Assembly: GCA_013397695.1 (NCBI GenBank)
Contig: VYZI01000003.1
Coordinates: 5,324,338-5,388,337 of the forward strand
Length of the DNA: 64,000 nt
DNA from: Centropus unirufus
Taxonomy: Eukaryota; Chordata; Aves; Cuculiformes; Centropidae
Direction of reading: 5' to 3'
In this document: piece after piece, positions 1 to 12,539 of the stretch
Layout of the letters: each line of letters begins with the position of its first letter
How positions within the stretch are numbered: position 1 is the stretch's first letter
Made by a program: the position numbers and the translations under genes
Notes under the pieces: model-generated
Told to the model about the DNA's origin: nothing
The model's database searches: none
Seen by the model: only the letters and a program-made list of their open reading frames with translations

Positions 1-2780
1 ATTAACATTTTAAAACAACAGTTCATTACAGATAAGTATTTGTGAAGTCTAAGGGAAAGATCTGAGTGGGCAGAGAGCAGCTGAAGTGAACAAAGGTGAT
101 CTGATAATATTAATTGAGTACTTCCACCCTATTGCAAGAGTTTTTTGCTTATTTTCATACACTTTGCAGGGAGCTCACTTACCTGTTAACTCTTGTTTCT
201 TCAATAGCCCTGTTAGCTTGAGGGCAGCCCAGGATCAGTATCTACCACTACACATAATTTTATTGGGCTCATTAAACCTGATGATTTGGGCTCAGATTTT
301 TATTCATTAACACTATTCAGTTCTTCTCCCACTATTCAAGGCTCATGGCACAAAACAGTAAGTAGACAGTTCAAAATTATAGTGCAGCAGCAGCTGCTAA
401 ACAGTTTTCTTTGTAAGTGCCCAGCACACATATGTTAAAATCTTGGGCTAGGCAATGGTATTCTATCTGAGTTTACTCAGTTTTCTGGAAATTGAAGTGA
501 TGTGTCAACAGCATTAAATGAGTACTTCTGAGAGATTATGAGAGAAAACTTGTCAGCTTGAGATAGGGGCATAAATGTTATGTTCTTGTAATGTAATTAA
601 TTTTCTTCTCCAACTTTTTAGCGCATAGATATCTAGCCTGACCATTAAGTAATTTTTTTTCCTATGTGGACATTTTATTTGCTGGAAACTCACTTGAGCG
701 AACTTCAACAGTTTGTGTGTGAGTCACCTGAATTTGAAACAACTTTTTATTTAAAAAAACCCGTTTTTTAAAAATGTAAATATTTTGTTTTTCTATGTCC
801 AAAATAAAAACTTTTATTTCTCTTTTTTTACATTATATTAGTAAATTAATCTACATTTATTTTAACTAAGGGGAATAAAACATGGGACTGTAAATTAAAA
901 ATTTTGCTTGAACCAAAATAGATTTTTCATTTCAGTAAAAGATTGAAAAAATCATTTCAGGTCTATGTAAAACAACCTTTTCTTTTTTTAGTGCAACCAT
1001 GAACTGCATAAGTGATTATTCACACAGCTCTGTTTAACCTATTCTGATTTCATGGACACTTTGTCTCTGTGGTGACTTCATCTTGTTCTAATAAGTGAGG
1101 AAGACAAAAATAATTGGTATGGGGAAGATCTGAAAACTAGATGCCCTATTTGGGTGCTAATCAGTAGGCATAGAAATATAAGATTATTCTGAATAGGAGA
1201 CATTATCCAGCTTGTTTATGTCTACTTTGAATGCTTCTGCAGAAAGCACAACTTTGGCACACGTGTATGAAAGTTGTACTAGTTCAGGACCCTATTCATT
1301 CATTATTGAAAATCATCACTCCCAGTACCTGGGAAAAAGATAACTTAGCCTCACGTTCTGAAGTTAACCTAACTATTAAAGTATCAAAGAATTTGACACT
1401 GAGTTAATAAATCATTCTAGTAAGCATTGTTATGAAATAGGGTGCAGAAAGAAGCAAATAACACCATGGAAATCAATCTGTCAAGGACTGAAAAGAATTA
1501 CAGTAAACTGGAATATGTTTGAGCTGTTTGAGTGCTGAGCCATAAAAATACAGACCTTCTCTGTGCACTGCAGACCAGATAGTGGTGATACGTATAACTT
1601 CAGGGAAGATTATTTATATCATAGCAAAAACAACAATAAAAGATATGCTTATGGGCTGGATAAGCATACTAAAAAACTGATGAAGCTCCTCGATAAGAAA
1701 GATGTGTTAGAAATATTCAAGATAAAAGACAGTTCTAATTGGGTTAGAATTAGTTGGCATTGCTAGAGCAAAGCACAAAATCATCATAGACTTTCTAATG
1801 GAAGACATACCATTACCAAACTCTGAATATGAATATGGAAAACTGAGAAGGTTAATCATCAGATTTCACGTAAGGAAGATTCAAACCACATGCTCAACAC
1901 GTGTTCAAAATGGATGATGCTCCTATTTCCCTATCCAGGATCAGAATATACCTTGTGCAAGAACTGACTTCATTTTATAGATTTAATACTTGAAAAAACT
2001 GTCATCAGGGGTCATTGACCCCCTCTCTGTTCTGACTGCAAAGGCATCCTGCTCTTGAATTATGCATAACTACATTTATATTCTACTTTAAATATTCTTT
2101 AATATTTAACTACTTGTTGTACATTTGCATAGTTTAGTACATTGCCATCTTCTGTTTACCAGGCCTGCAAGTCTCAGTACCATAAAATACAGCCTGGATT
2201 GACTTCTCTGTGAACTTCCTTCCCCTAAATCCTAAAAAAAAAGATTAAATCTTCATACTTAAAAAAAAAAGAAAGAAAAAAAAGGGAGAGACTGATATTC
2301 TATCTGCCAAGGACCCAAAGGCACTCCTTTCTCTTGGAAGTACAAATTAAAGAAGTGAATTTAGTTTTCTAATATTATTTAAAACTTCAATCATTTGGAA
2401 AGAGACTATACAGATTTATTTTTTATGCCTAGAATTTTCTTATGCAAGATATTAAATCAACCACCCAAGTAACAAAGATAAGGGAAAGTCACAAAATATT
2501 AACAGTCCGCAATACATCTTGTTCTTGTGGAATTCTGCGGAGAAGAAAGAAAAGTTTGTAGGTATCAACTTTTTAGTACATCCTTACCATAGATAAGACA
2601 GAGAAGCACTTTGTACCTCCGGAAAATATTATCTGTATGTCTACACTGTGCAGTTGAGCTGGTTTTTGACAGCCTTTACACCTTGATGTGCAGACTGTTT
2701 GCCTACAGCAAGCTCTTTAGCTGTAAATGAGGCTCAGATATCAGTCCTGGCCAAGAACAGTGACCCTCAGGAAATCATGA
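1..2780. other. Unannotated AT-rich unique DNA
   Basis: I see no gene or recognisable repeat here. The only structure is an A-rich, GA-interrupted tract at about 2237-2287. It could be an old poly(A) remnant, but no retrocopy is recognisable upstream of it. A donor-like GTAAGT lies on the minus strand near 175-182, next to a short frame that soon meets a stop, so I do not call an exon. Confidence 0.5.
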
Positions 2781-3240
2781 CCTTTTGGCCCTACCTGGGA
2801 CCAGTATCTCCAGCTTGAGTATAACAGAGTATTGTGTCTGTGCTGCGGGAGCTCCAGAAATGAACTGTGGCTACCTCATACAATGTGGATAATGGGCAAG
2901 CCCTGTCATGAGAGCAGTTTTTCTTTCTTCTGTCTTCCCAAGTTACCCCAGAGGAGGGAAAAAGAGCCAGACCATTAATCCACTTACCCTTGCACCAGCC
3001 TGCAGAGCTGGCTGGATACACCAGAGGGATGGAGTGGCCTACATGTGCAAACCTGCGTGCTGGAGATCTGCATCAGGGATTGTGCCTCTGGGGTTGCAGT
3101 CCCTCCTCAGCTCCTCTGGAGCTTGTCTGGTTCCATGCCACTCCTCAAAGTCTCTGACCTCATCACCCACAAGAGTTAAATGAGTTCCCAACAAAAATGT
3201 AAGTATTCTTCAGGCAAGGACCAGTGACCTCCAAAACCAC
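2781..3240. other. Locally GC-richer stretch of unknown nature
   Basis: Base composition rises compared with the flanks, and open frames of 76 and 91 codons overlap on opposite strands. Neither translation resembles a protein family I know. The opposite-strand overlap is what GC-richer non-coding DNA gives by chance. No repeat family is recognisable, so this may be an old, unrecognised repeat or simply unique sequence. Confidence 0.4.
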
Positions 3241-3384
3241 TTCTTCACTTCAACCAGGAACCAAGAAAGCCCTGAGTGGGGGTGAAATGTGGGATATAAT
3301 ACAAGGAAATGTATTTAGACTAAACCTTGGCATTCCTCTTGCGAAGCTCTTAGCTGGGCTGAATCTAGCTGAATACAGGAAGAT

Positions 3385-3415
3385 AGTTCAATGGAACCTT
3401 AAGATCATCTACTTT
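3385..3415 (-). mobile_element. Possible tiny CR1 3'-end remnant
   Basis: The segment contains a phrase close to the reverse complement of the CR1 3' end (GGAACCTTAAGATCATCTA). The terminal octamer repeat is not visible, and the match is only about 30 bp. It could be chance similarity. Confidence 0.3.
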
Positions 3416-3419
3416 AACA

Positions 3420-5400
3420 AGATAACAGTGATAAAGAGTGGGCTGTTATCACTGCTATTAGCAGTATGAATTAATCATATGTTTTCAAAAAGATCTGCAC
3501 CCTAGTACTCAACAAATTACTGACAGAAGAAAATAAGTAATTCTTCTGATTGAAAATCTCTCCAAAAAGCATTATTTCTTGCCTGTAACAAATAAACACT
3601 CTGTTTACATTACAAGACAAGCAATACAGTAGTGCATATATGTCTTCTAACAGACCTTCTTATGTTCAAAATGAATTGCACCAGCAAGACTGTGTAATGT
3701 AAAATACAGAATGTTTTGCCTTTTTTTGTCATAGCTGAAAAAATAATTATGTTTATAGGAAGTTTTTAATTATAAAATTAAACCCCTATGATTTACCTTC
3801 GTACTTTAATTAACTATTGTGCAAGTAGAAGGAGGTTTGTTATGTCACTTGTGAAAGCAAAATAGGATTATCAAGCCAGGACTGTCTAACAGCTTTCCTG
3901 CAATACTTTAGGAACACAGTTTTCTGAAGTGGGTGCTGATATTTTTAACCTTATTCACCAAGTTGCCAATCCAACAGCAGGGGAAGCTTCTGGGATTTTT
4001 TTGCATTTATGCTTTTTTGTTGTTTTTTTCTTTAAGAGCTGCACTAGTTCAAATATTACTCTATGAGAGTTTATTTAAAGTTCAAGAGGTCAGACTGTGG
4101 AGGTAGACCAGCTATGTCTAAAAAAGTTGCACTGAATGGCACCTTAGAGGACTGTGCAGGCTCATGCCCTCAAAGAGTGTCTGGGTAGGCTGGTGGTCAG
4201 GTCCACATTCCATCTAAGTTTCCTGGCTGGGACGTTAATCTGAGAAGGAATCCGCCCTGATAGATTCTGCAAAAAGCTAAGTATATGGAGTTTAACACAC
4301 TTGAATTGAGCAAAAGAGGCCACCTAAGATATTTTTACTCCTGTCGCTTTTTTTTTTTCTAAGACCAAGAGAGGAAAAGGGGCTTTCAAAAAAAGCTGAA
4401 GAGTGGACATATCATAAGAAATGCCATTATGGCAGTAGGAAGAAAATGAGAATATCATTGAAAATGAGATGCCAATCAGGAAATCCAAGGCAAAGATGAT
4501 GAAAAAATCCTGTGGTAACTTCTGTCAATAGCAATAATAGCAAACAGGGTAGATTCTGGCCTTCGGGTAAATCTTATATCAACATGGCTGCTATCATTTA
4601 GTGGAGAGAAATGTACCATTTGCTCAGAAATTAGTAAACAAAAATTCATGGGATATTTTAACAGTAAATAGGGAGAGAAACATGACTTTTTTTCTCACAG
4701 AATGGCCATTTCAGCGCTATCATGTATTGAGTCCTCTAAATACAAAATACACAATGATATGAAATACCTGTGTGTTCTTCTAGACATAAAAAAAATCAGG
4801 ATAGGGAAACTGTAGGAATGCAGAATTTGGGGATGAAGCTACTTACATGATTGTCTATGCCAGAATTTTCAATAAGACGCAAGCCCCAGTTTTACTGGGT
4901 ACTTTTGATAAAAATCTCCATTTCATACCAGAACATGCTTCATTTCTTCTTGGGTTTACATTAAACCCTGTGATTAAGCCCAACTAAACTGCTTCTATCA
5001 CTGCCAGTGTCCCTTCATTTTTTTTTCTCTTTTAAGCATTTACAGATAATATTAGCTAGGAAAGAATTTACTGAGATTACTCTAGAAAGTGATTATCTAC
5101 ATCCTGAAAACATTCAGATCCCACAGACAAGCTGAGTCGAGTCCTGCTGGTATTAATGGGAACTAATTCTGGGAAGTAAGTATGAAGCTATACACACTGT
5201 GACTAACATGGAAATGCTTTGGCACAGCCACAAATGAGAGATCCAAATCAGCTCATTTTTACCTATCTTCTGCACTTCTTCTGCCTATCCAGATCCCCTC
5301 AGCCAGCTCACAGACTCTCTGTAAGTCATTTCAGCTCATCGTGCAGAAGATGGCTGCTCATACCTTAGATTAAAAGAAGACATTATTAAAAGGTACTCAA
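3420..5400. other. Unannotated unique DNA
   Basis: No coding segment or known repeat was recognised. There are T-rich runs near 4010-4032 and 4348-4361. No exon-like frame with supporting splice motifs was seen. Confidence 0.5.
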
Positions 5401-5402
5401 AA

Positions 5403-5523
5403 AACTGCAGATATGGGGTGCTTAGGGACATCGTTTAGTGGTGGACTTGGCAGAATTAGGCCAAGGGTTGGACTTGATTATCTTAAAAGTCTTTTCCAAA
5501 CTAAACAATTCTACGATTCTATT
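5403..5523 (+). mobile_element. CR1 LINE 3' end, 5'-truncated
   Basis: The segment reads like a CR1 3' untranslated region. A 'gtggacttggcag' phrase is followed by 'ttggacttgattatctt', then 'cttttccaaactaaac' and a degenerate ATTCTACGATTCTATT tail. The tail is the octamer repeat by which CR1 ends, so the element lies in plus orientation. Only about 120 bp remain, which is typical of heavily 5'-truncated avian CR1 copies. Divergence from the consensus suggests an old insertion. Confidence 0.85.
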
Positions 5524-5578
5524 AATCTGATGAAACCTAACCTCACAGAAAACTAACTCAAGTAAAGAAAGCCATAAG

Positions 5579-5611
5579 AAAAAAAAAAAGGCGGGGGGGG
5601 GTGGGAAAGGG
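5579..5611 (+). repeat. A-run followed by G-tracts (quadruplex-compatible)
   Basis: Eleven A residues (5579-5589) are followed by G-runs at 5593-5601, 5603-5605 and 5609-5611. Splitting the nine-G run gives four G3 tracts with loops of 1 to 3 bases, which fits the canonical quadruplex pattern. It lies about 55 bp beyond the CR1 tail. Confidence 0.55.
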
Positions 5612-5619
5612 TGAATGTA

Positions 5620-8160
5620 GGTGAATGGTTCACCAGTTTGGCTTGTGCACAGAACTGACTCTCAGAAAGTGGGAAGATATTTAGGAATAAAGTCAAGTAA
5701 GTGACTATAAATCAGGGGAAGAAAGAGGGTAGATTGGAAAAGAAGGAAAGAGCAAGTGGGATCCTTCATTTTCAGCTGTGGGTTGTTATTGCATTTCAGC
5801 CTCAGAGCAAAATATTATCCTGAGTTTATAAAGAGTGCTAAGGTTTCTGCAGGCTCATGGCCTAAGACCCAGTTTTGCTCTGTGTTAAAATAACTCAAAT
5901 CAATCAAAACACCAATTTAATAAAAAGAAGAAAAGTTAAAAGGGTGTGCAGGCAGACTTATTGCATACTATTATTAAGTTAATGGAATTTAAATAATTAA
6001 TGTTAGGATGTACAGAACATAATTTATCAATGACAGCCTGTAACATCTTTGGAAAATGGTCTCAGAAATTTCACAAAAACAGGTTAATGGAAATCTTTCT
6101 ATCTCCCCCTCCCACGCTCTACTTAAATGACAGTTTGCCAACAGAAGTAAAGTCATCTCTATTAGCTGAAGTGATCTGCATTGCTGTCAGTACATTATGA
6201 GGTTATATGACTTTGCCAAAACCCCAGCAGTCTGTAGCAGGTGATGGCAAAAAATCTAAGTGCAGTGCCTAGCTCGCCACAGGGAGCAGGGCAGACTGGG
6301 GCAAATCCTGCCCTGAATCCACTGCACTCACTCCAAAGAGTCTCAACAGTCAGTTCCAGGAACCACTAGAAAAGTAAAAACATTCTGCTTTACTGCTATG
6401 GTTGTCCACAAATCTGTAGGCTTCTGTTGTTTCCAAGCCATAAATGCAGATATTATTTGACATTTCATATCTCATTTCTCCTCCAGACTAAGAGGTTCAT
6501 GGTGCAAATCAAACTGCAGTTCTGCAACAAAACTCTGGAAAAGTATATTCTGACACATAACCATGCAGGGAGAAAAAGCTGTCTGCCAATTAAAGATACA
6601 AAAAGAACTAGAGATATGCCAATCAACAATGCTTAATATTCCTGGCTTTTCCATTTGCTTTTTCCTATCTGTTGCTATTCATCCACAGCTAGCTACTGAA
6701 TGGCATAGGAAGGGTAGCAAGAGAGAGGTCCAACATTATCTGATGAAGAGAATAGTTAGTAGAAGTAATTGCATCAGTGCCTCTGGATGGCAGGAACACT
6801 GCGCTGATCCTTACACTACAGGTTATCAGTGACAGGTGAAGAACAGAAAACACAATGAACTAGAATACCTCCTTGAACTGACAAATCAATGGGCAACACC
6901 ACAGAACACGAATCAGCCAACTCTGACTTTTCGCTCTGGATGAACTGTCAAATACCCAGCCCAAAAAAAATATTTGAGTATGGAAAGAAATTTCAAATCA
7001 GACTAGATGTCCCTCAAATTATTTGATTTCTTCATGATCTAGTTTTAGAGATGACTATCAAAGCAATAAAGCATCCTTATGATCCTTAGAATCTTAGTCT
7101 CTTTGCTTATCTTGGCTATTTTCCCTTCTTTCATGTGCTTATCAAACACCACAAAAAAACTAGTGATTCATTCTGGTTGGTTAGATCTCAATCAGAGGGC
7201 CTGGTTCATGAACTTTCCCTCAATAGCACAGAGGCAAACCTCTACTTTGATAGTATGTCTCCGAGCATATGCTTAATTTCACCTCATTGATTTGACCTCC
7301 AGAGCTAAAAGACTCTACTCTCAGACCACACAATAAAATAAGCCTGCCTACAGCAAGACCAGTATAAGTTCTGCAATTTTAATTTGATTTATACTGCTTC
7401 TAAATTTTGGTATAGGTACACCTCTATGGGTAGGCGAGGACTTTTACAACCTCATTTTATGTTATTGAAAACAAAAGAAGCTCCATGTGTTGGTCTATGC
7501 AGTATCTACACTGTAAACATAATGGTATCTATAAAGATAATTGTGACTGTAAAGTGGCATTGATAAGGCCTTGTTGATGGCATGTTTTCAAGAGGGGTTC
7601 AAATTCTTCTGAGTTGTAAGTAGTTTTTGTACCACTTATAAGGACTTAATTTATTTAAAAGTATTATTTATTTTTATCATTTGCAGACTCACTTTTGACT
7701 CAGCAAGTGAAAACTATCATGCACCCATGTGTGCCGATGGTTTAGCTTTCTCTGATGCTGCTTCAAAATTCCCTATTTGTGCTTCTCCCACCCTGTCTTT
7801 TTTTTCCCCCCCACATTTTCTGACATTCAATCCTCAAGTCACACCCAAACCAAAAATAGTCATATTTTGAAAGAGATCAAGACACATAATCTAATTCTGA
7901 ATGTGTCCAAGTGAGTCCAATGGTTTTACTACCCCTGGTGCTTAAAGCCCTGCTTGTTTCCCAGTGGCTCAGCTGAATGGCTTAACGGCAGTGAACCCAC
8001 ATGCTCAAAGGAGGCTATCTGTAAATGCCTACATCTTTGCCAAATATTTCACTGTTCTTCTCAACCTATTCTTGGTGTTAAAAGAGATGTCCAAATTATT
8101 GGATCATTTTTATGTATTTGGAAATATCTGCAATTAAGAAGCTCTTGTCACCTCCATCAG
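5620..8160. other. Unannotated unique DNA
   Basis: No gene or clear repeat was recognised. Short open frames here (for example 6427-6832 and 7954-8193) show no family resemblance and overlap one another in different frames or strands, as expected by chance. A C/T-rich tract lies at about 7797-7813. Confidence 0.5.
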
Positions 8161-8164
8161 CATC

Positions 8165-9590
8165 TGTTCTACAAGCCACTAGTTAAAGCATAATCAAAGC
8201 CTGGAAAGTTTCTTGCACCTTTTTTCAAGGAAATCATAATATCATATAATCATGAGCAGATCTCTCTGCTCAACTAAGCTGTTTTTCTTCTCTGCCGGCT
8301 CATTTTCCAGCACTCAGGAACAGCTGCTCTTGCACCACAAGGATTTCCTTCTTCAAGAGCACCCAACCCTCGTGGACTCCCACTCACTCCCAGTCCTGAA
8401 GGACCGTCTTCCATGGAATTTTATCAGCCAGCCTTCTGAATAGTCCACAGTCGGCCCTTTGAAGTCCAAGATAACCATTCTATGACCTTACTCCTTACTT
8501 CTTCCAGAACTGAGAATTCTATCATCTTGTGAGTGCTATGGCCTAGGCATCCTCCAACAGGCACATCTCCCACAAAGCCTTCTCTGTTCACAAAATAATC
8601 AGGTAAAGATGGGCACCTTCCCTAGTCAGCTCACTCACCAGTTGTGTCAGGAAGGTGTCTTCCATACACTCCAGGAACCTCCTAGACTGTTTCCTCTCTG
8701 CTACATTATATTTTGAGCAGACACCTGCTAAGCTGAAGTCTCCCATGAGGACAAGATCCAGCAATCATGAGACTTCTCCCAGTTGTTTGTAAAATAATTT
8801 GTCGGCCTCTTCTTCCTGTCTGGGTGATCTGTAGCAGATTCCCACCAGAATATGTGCCTTGTTAGGTGCTCCGCTGATTTTTCCCCATATGTTTTAACCC
8901 TCTCCTCACCTTCATTAAGCCTAAGGCTATAAAAACTCTCTCTATGTTAGGGCTATCCCACTACCACTCCTTCCTCACCTATCCCACGTGTAGAGTTTGT
9001 AGCAAAGCATAGCAGCACTCCAGTTGTGTAAGTCATCCCACCACGTTTCTGTGATGGCAGTTATATCATAGTCTTTCCTCATAATAACTTCTTTTTCCTC
9101 TTGTCTGTTGCCCATGCTTCATGCATTGGTGTAGATGCACTTCAGCTGGGCTATCTATCCTGCCACACTCCCAAGGGGAATACTCTTAATTCCTAATTGA
9201 CTGCTCACTAAATTTTCTAACCCATCAGTAATCTTTACATCTCCACTGCCATATGAAGGGCCATCTTCCGCTTCCTCTGAGGTGACAGACCAAAGTTCCT
9301 CACCAGCACAACATGCCTTGGACACTAGAGCACCATTCCCAAGATTATTCGGTCCATCTATTTTTTTTCCTCCCTCCCTATCTGCATCTAGTTTTAATCT
9401 TTTTTTTAATGAGCCCTGCTAGCTTTTTGGTGAGTATACTTTTGACCCTTGGACACGAATACCCCATCCTTAGAAAGCAAGCTTGGTGATGTGCAGGCCA
9501 GCCCATGATCAAAGAACCCAAAATTTTGCTCTTCACACCAGGTTTAGAGCCAGGTATTTATTTCCTGTTCCCTTATTCCTTCCCTCATCA
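8165..9590 (-). mobile_element. CR1 LINE fragment: ORF1 end and ORF2 endonuclease
   Basis: This minus-strand CR1 piece is decayed but readable. Reading from high to low coordinates, about 9400-9570 translates to something like the C-terminal end of the CR1 ORF1 esterase-like domain ('FGFFDHG', then 'LLSKDG'). Next come the start of ORF2 ('SMGNRQEE', about 9120) and endonuclease blocks 'ITETWWDD' (about 9030), 'VGICYRSP' (about 8840), 'LVLMGDF' (about 8755) and 'SRRFLECMEDTFLTQL' (about 8650). Homology fades after the block corresponding to 'LNRELW' (about 8270) into a weak match near 8165. The reverse transcriptase and 3' tail are absent, which is unusual because most CR1 copies keep the 3' end. 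Several stops and frameshifts show it is dead. Boundaries are approximate. Confidence 0.8.
8266..9140 (-). pseudogene. Broken CR1 ORF2 endonuclease domain
   Basis: This is the remnant of the apurinic/apyrimidinic-type endonuclease that nicks target DNA for CR1 target-primed reverse transcription. Visible motifs are ITETWWDD (containing the family's E-T-W core), a CYRSP block matching the usual CYRPP, and LVLMGDF with its conserved aspartate. The block after the endonuclease (LNREL-like) also survives. In-frame stops interrupt the frame, for example in the alignment after EVS and inside the SRRxRRxAWL block, and there are frame changes between blocks. It cannot encode a functional protein. Confidence 0.75.
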
Positions 9591-9599
9591 GAGTCTGCA

Positions 9600-12340
9600 G
9601 TACATCAGACATTACAATTAGAGCAAATTACTTGGCAAACTAACCTTGAACAGTGCCAAATACATTTTTATAAGACATAACATAATAACCTACATAGACT
9701 TTACCATTTACTTTCATAATCAATGGCTATATTTAATGTGGAAAATTAACAGAAACAAAAACATCAGTCTTCTTTTCATTCACAACTTATAGCTCAGTAA
9801 GAATTGAGGAAGGGACACCAGCCATAATGTTGCTTTCTTGTCTTTATGCTGTACAATGTAGTTCCTTACTGGCTGGTAATAAAATCATACATTGTCCAGT
9901 TTTATTTGAAGATTTTGCAATGCATTTCAGACTGTGCGGTGAAGAGTTCACTGTCTGTCAATAAATCCTTTTTTATACAGTTTAAAGTATACCTTCCTCC
10001 ATAAAAGACAGATTTATAATGATGGTTTAGCTAAAAAGAATGACAAATTTCTCAAAATTAATTGCCCTCACAACATTTTGTATTCTTGTGAGTCAGGGAT
10101 TCTTGCCAGGTTGGGAAGCAAAGTAAGCCCAAAATTATGAAGATATTTTAGATTTTAGCAATGATGTCTGATCACCCACCTGTTTCTCAGACAACTTTAC
10201 ATATATACATGTCAGAAAAAAAACGTGCATTTTACTTCACTTTTAAAAGGCTTGTATCCCATAGAGTATCCTGTCAGCATGTTCATTGCCAAAGAAATAA
10301 TTGTCATCTGAAAAGCTTTCTTGAAGGGAAGAGGATAGACTTGTACCTGTGCCAGGTGCATCTTCATTTGAAGTGAAAGCATCTCTTGTACTCCACTGAT
10401 GAACGTTTGGAAAGTTCTCACCTAGGGGTATTCATCACCCTTCATTCAGGCTGAAGTTTATGCTGAAGCCAAAGCTGATTAGCATCCTCATTTGTAATGC
10501 AGAATTTGAACAACCTGCCTTTGAGGCTATGAAAACCTATTTTTGTTCTACTTGACAAAGATGGGTCTAAATTTTTGCAAGTATACTTTTAGTCTGCATG
10601 TCCCTAAATCAGAAAATTTTAGAATGATATTGTCTTTCTATGATACCTTGTGAGTATGTTTCAGTTCCATGCTCCATATTTATACAATAGCTCTTATTGG
10701 TGCAAGTCTTGAGTTATATTTTTCTTTACATTCCTTTTCTTCTGACAGCAGCTGAATGAAGAAGCTAAGGATAATATTATTCAAGGGGGACTCTTTTAAC
10801 ACTTATCTCATGAAGGCTAATTTAGATATAACAAAACCATTCAGGGATCACTTTCTTTTCCCAAAACACAACTAATTTTGCCACCTCATTTTAATGGAAC
10901 ATCTCCTGCTTTCCACACTTGTAAATGAAAACACAGTCAGACCCAATTTATTTTCTCTTATGTTGAAAATATTGCTTATATTGAGTGGGAACTACAGGTC
11001 ATCATGGTTTACTATTAGCAATTAGGCTGTGTGCTGAGCTTTTCCTTTATGATCAAATTAATTTGTAAATGTCTTGTATTCTCATTACTCAGTATGTGAT
11101 AAATAACCTTGCATATCTTCATAACCTGTATTCCAAACAAGTATTTTTTACTTTTAAATTGGGGCCTAATTCTGTTCTGGAATTAAGAGGACTGTATACA
11201 GTGCAGCTCTACTGTCTGGGGTAAAACATACAATATAGTGAGCCAATAACAGCTGAAAGACTAGCATTGCCGAAAGGCTTTAGCATCTATGCCTATGGAA
11301 CACCAACAGCCCATAATTTTAATTCTCTCTCCATAGGTGTTTGTCCTATGAGAAACTGCAACTCTATGGATAGCTTAGTGTGGTCTTGAAAACCCTGCAC
11401 AGACCTGGAATTGCACAAGTCCTGTGCAGCTATGCACAAAAATCTATCTGGGATCAATGTAGTATTTCATCAGCAAGATCTGTACTCAAGATATTCATAA
11501 AGAGTACATACTCCTTAGAGTTGACAAAAAAAATTCTGCGGTTTAGTATTCAAGTTATAGAACAGGTGAGTGGCAATGATCCTTCTGAAGACACAAAACA
11601 TAAAAGTTCAGTAACCCCACTTACCTAGGGAGACTTCAAACTGTGTATCCTTACTTCTTAATGAATAAATAAATGACCAAGATATAAAGTACTCTGCAGC
11701 AGGATATTAAATGTTTTATTCTAAGTTGATTTTTATTGTGCAACTGAAATTCTATCAATTACTGGTGTTATTTGAATTTGTTGTCTAGGTGCCCACAGTA
11801 TCCTGGCTCCATTACTCTCAAATCTATGGTTCAATTACTATTTTTCTTTTGATGGGAAGCTAGTCTGGATAATGTGCTTACTTGTCTGATGGCTTTTGAT
11901 GATTTCTCAATAATATTATGGATAACTGTTAATCCTGCTGATGTCTGGCAGGATAACAATAAGAAATGTATAACCAGTTACTATGGAACCTATGTAAGAA
12001 TTCTGTTTGATGACTCCTCAAATCATTCTCCTCTGGTACTTCCTGAGGAGCTTTCTGAAAATATAACTTGACACTCTTACATACTCCAGATACATCGTTT
12101 TCATGGATACCTTATCCTAGAAAATTGGAAACAACGGGGTCTTATTGCTTTTGTCTGAGAGCTAAGGAATTAAATTTCAGTTTAAAGTAAAGAAATAGTA
12201 AAAAAATTGAAGAAATGCATGTTTCAACGAAATAACAAACACTAGGGAGAATTCACACAGCCCAGTTTCAGGCATATGACTGTTATACTTAAGTAAAGGA
12301 CATTAGTTTTACTGAACTTCCTAGATAAACACTACAGTTA
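9600..12340. other. Unannotated unique DNA
   Basis: No gene or known repeat was recognised. Small opposite-strand frames overlap at 10161-10421 and look like chance. A donor-like GTAAGT occurs on the minus strand near 11620-11628, but the upstream frame has no recognisable coding character. Confidence 0.5.
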
Positions 12341-12397
12341 ACTAATGTGGTGAGCAACACCCACTGCCTCTGTGTTGACTACAGAAAGACTGAGGAA

Positions 12398-12538
12398 ATG
12401 AGACTTCCAACCTGGATGCAGATATTTTTAGTTACATTAATTACTGCCAAAGGAGTCTGTAAAGATGAAAACATTAACCTGAGAATAAGCGGAAGAGTTT
12501 TTACCTGCTTTGGTGGAAGTCATTTATTCCAGCTATGA
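12398..12538 (+). other. Weak candidate exon with signal-peptide-like start
   Basis: An ATG at 12398 opens a frame beginning MRLPTWMQIFLVTLITAKG, followed by VCKDENINL. It has the layout of a secretory signal: a basic start, a hydrophobic core of about 11 residues, then a polar region. An acceptor-like 'gactacag' lies just upstream (about 12376-12383). There is no convincing splice donor before the stop near 12536, and I recognise no protein family. Chance is a likely explanation. Confidence 0.15.
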
Positions 12539-12539
12539 A

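Noticed and set aside
175..235. Minus-strand exon ending at a perfect GTAAGTG donor
   Set aside because: Only about 60 bp are open before a stop, with no coding resemblance and no pyrimidine-rich acceptor.
2237..2287. Poly(A) tail of a processed pseudogene
   Set aside because: No recognisable coding or UTR sequence precedes the A-rich tract, and it contains T and G interruptions.
8252..8443. 63-codon plus-strand frame
   Set aside because: It is antisense to the CR1 endonuclease remnant.
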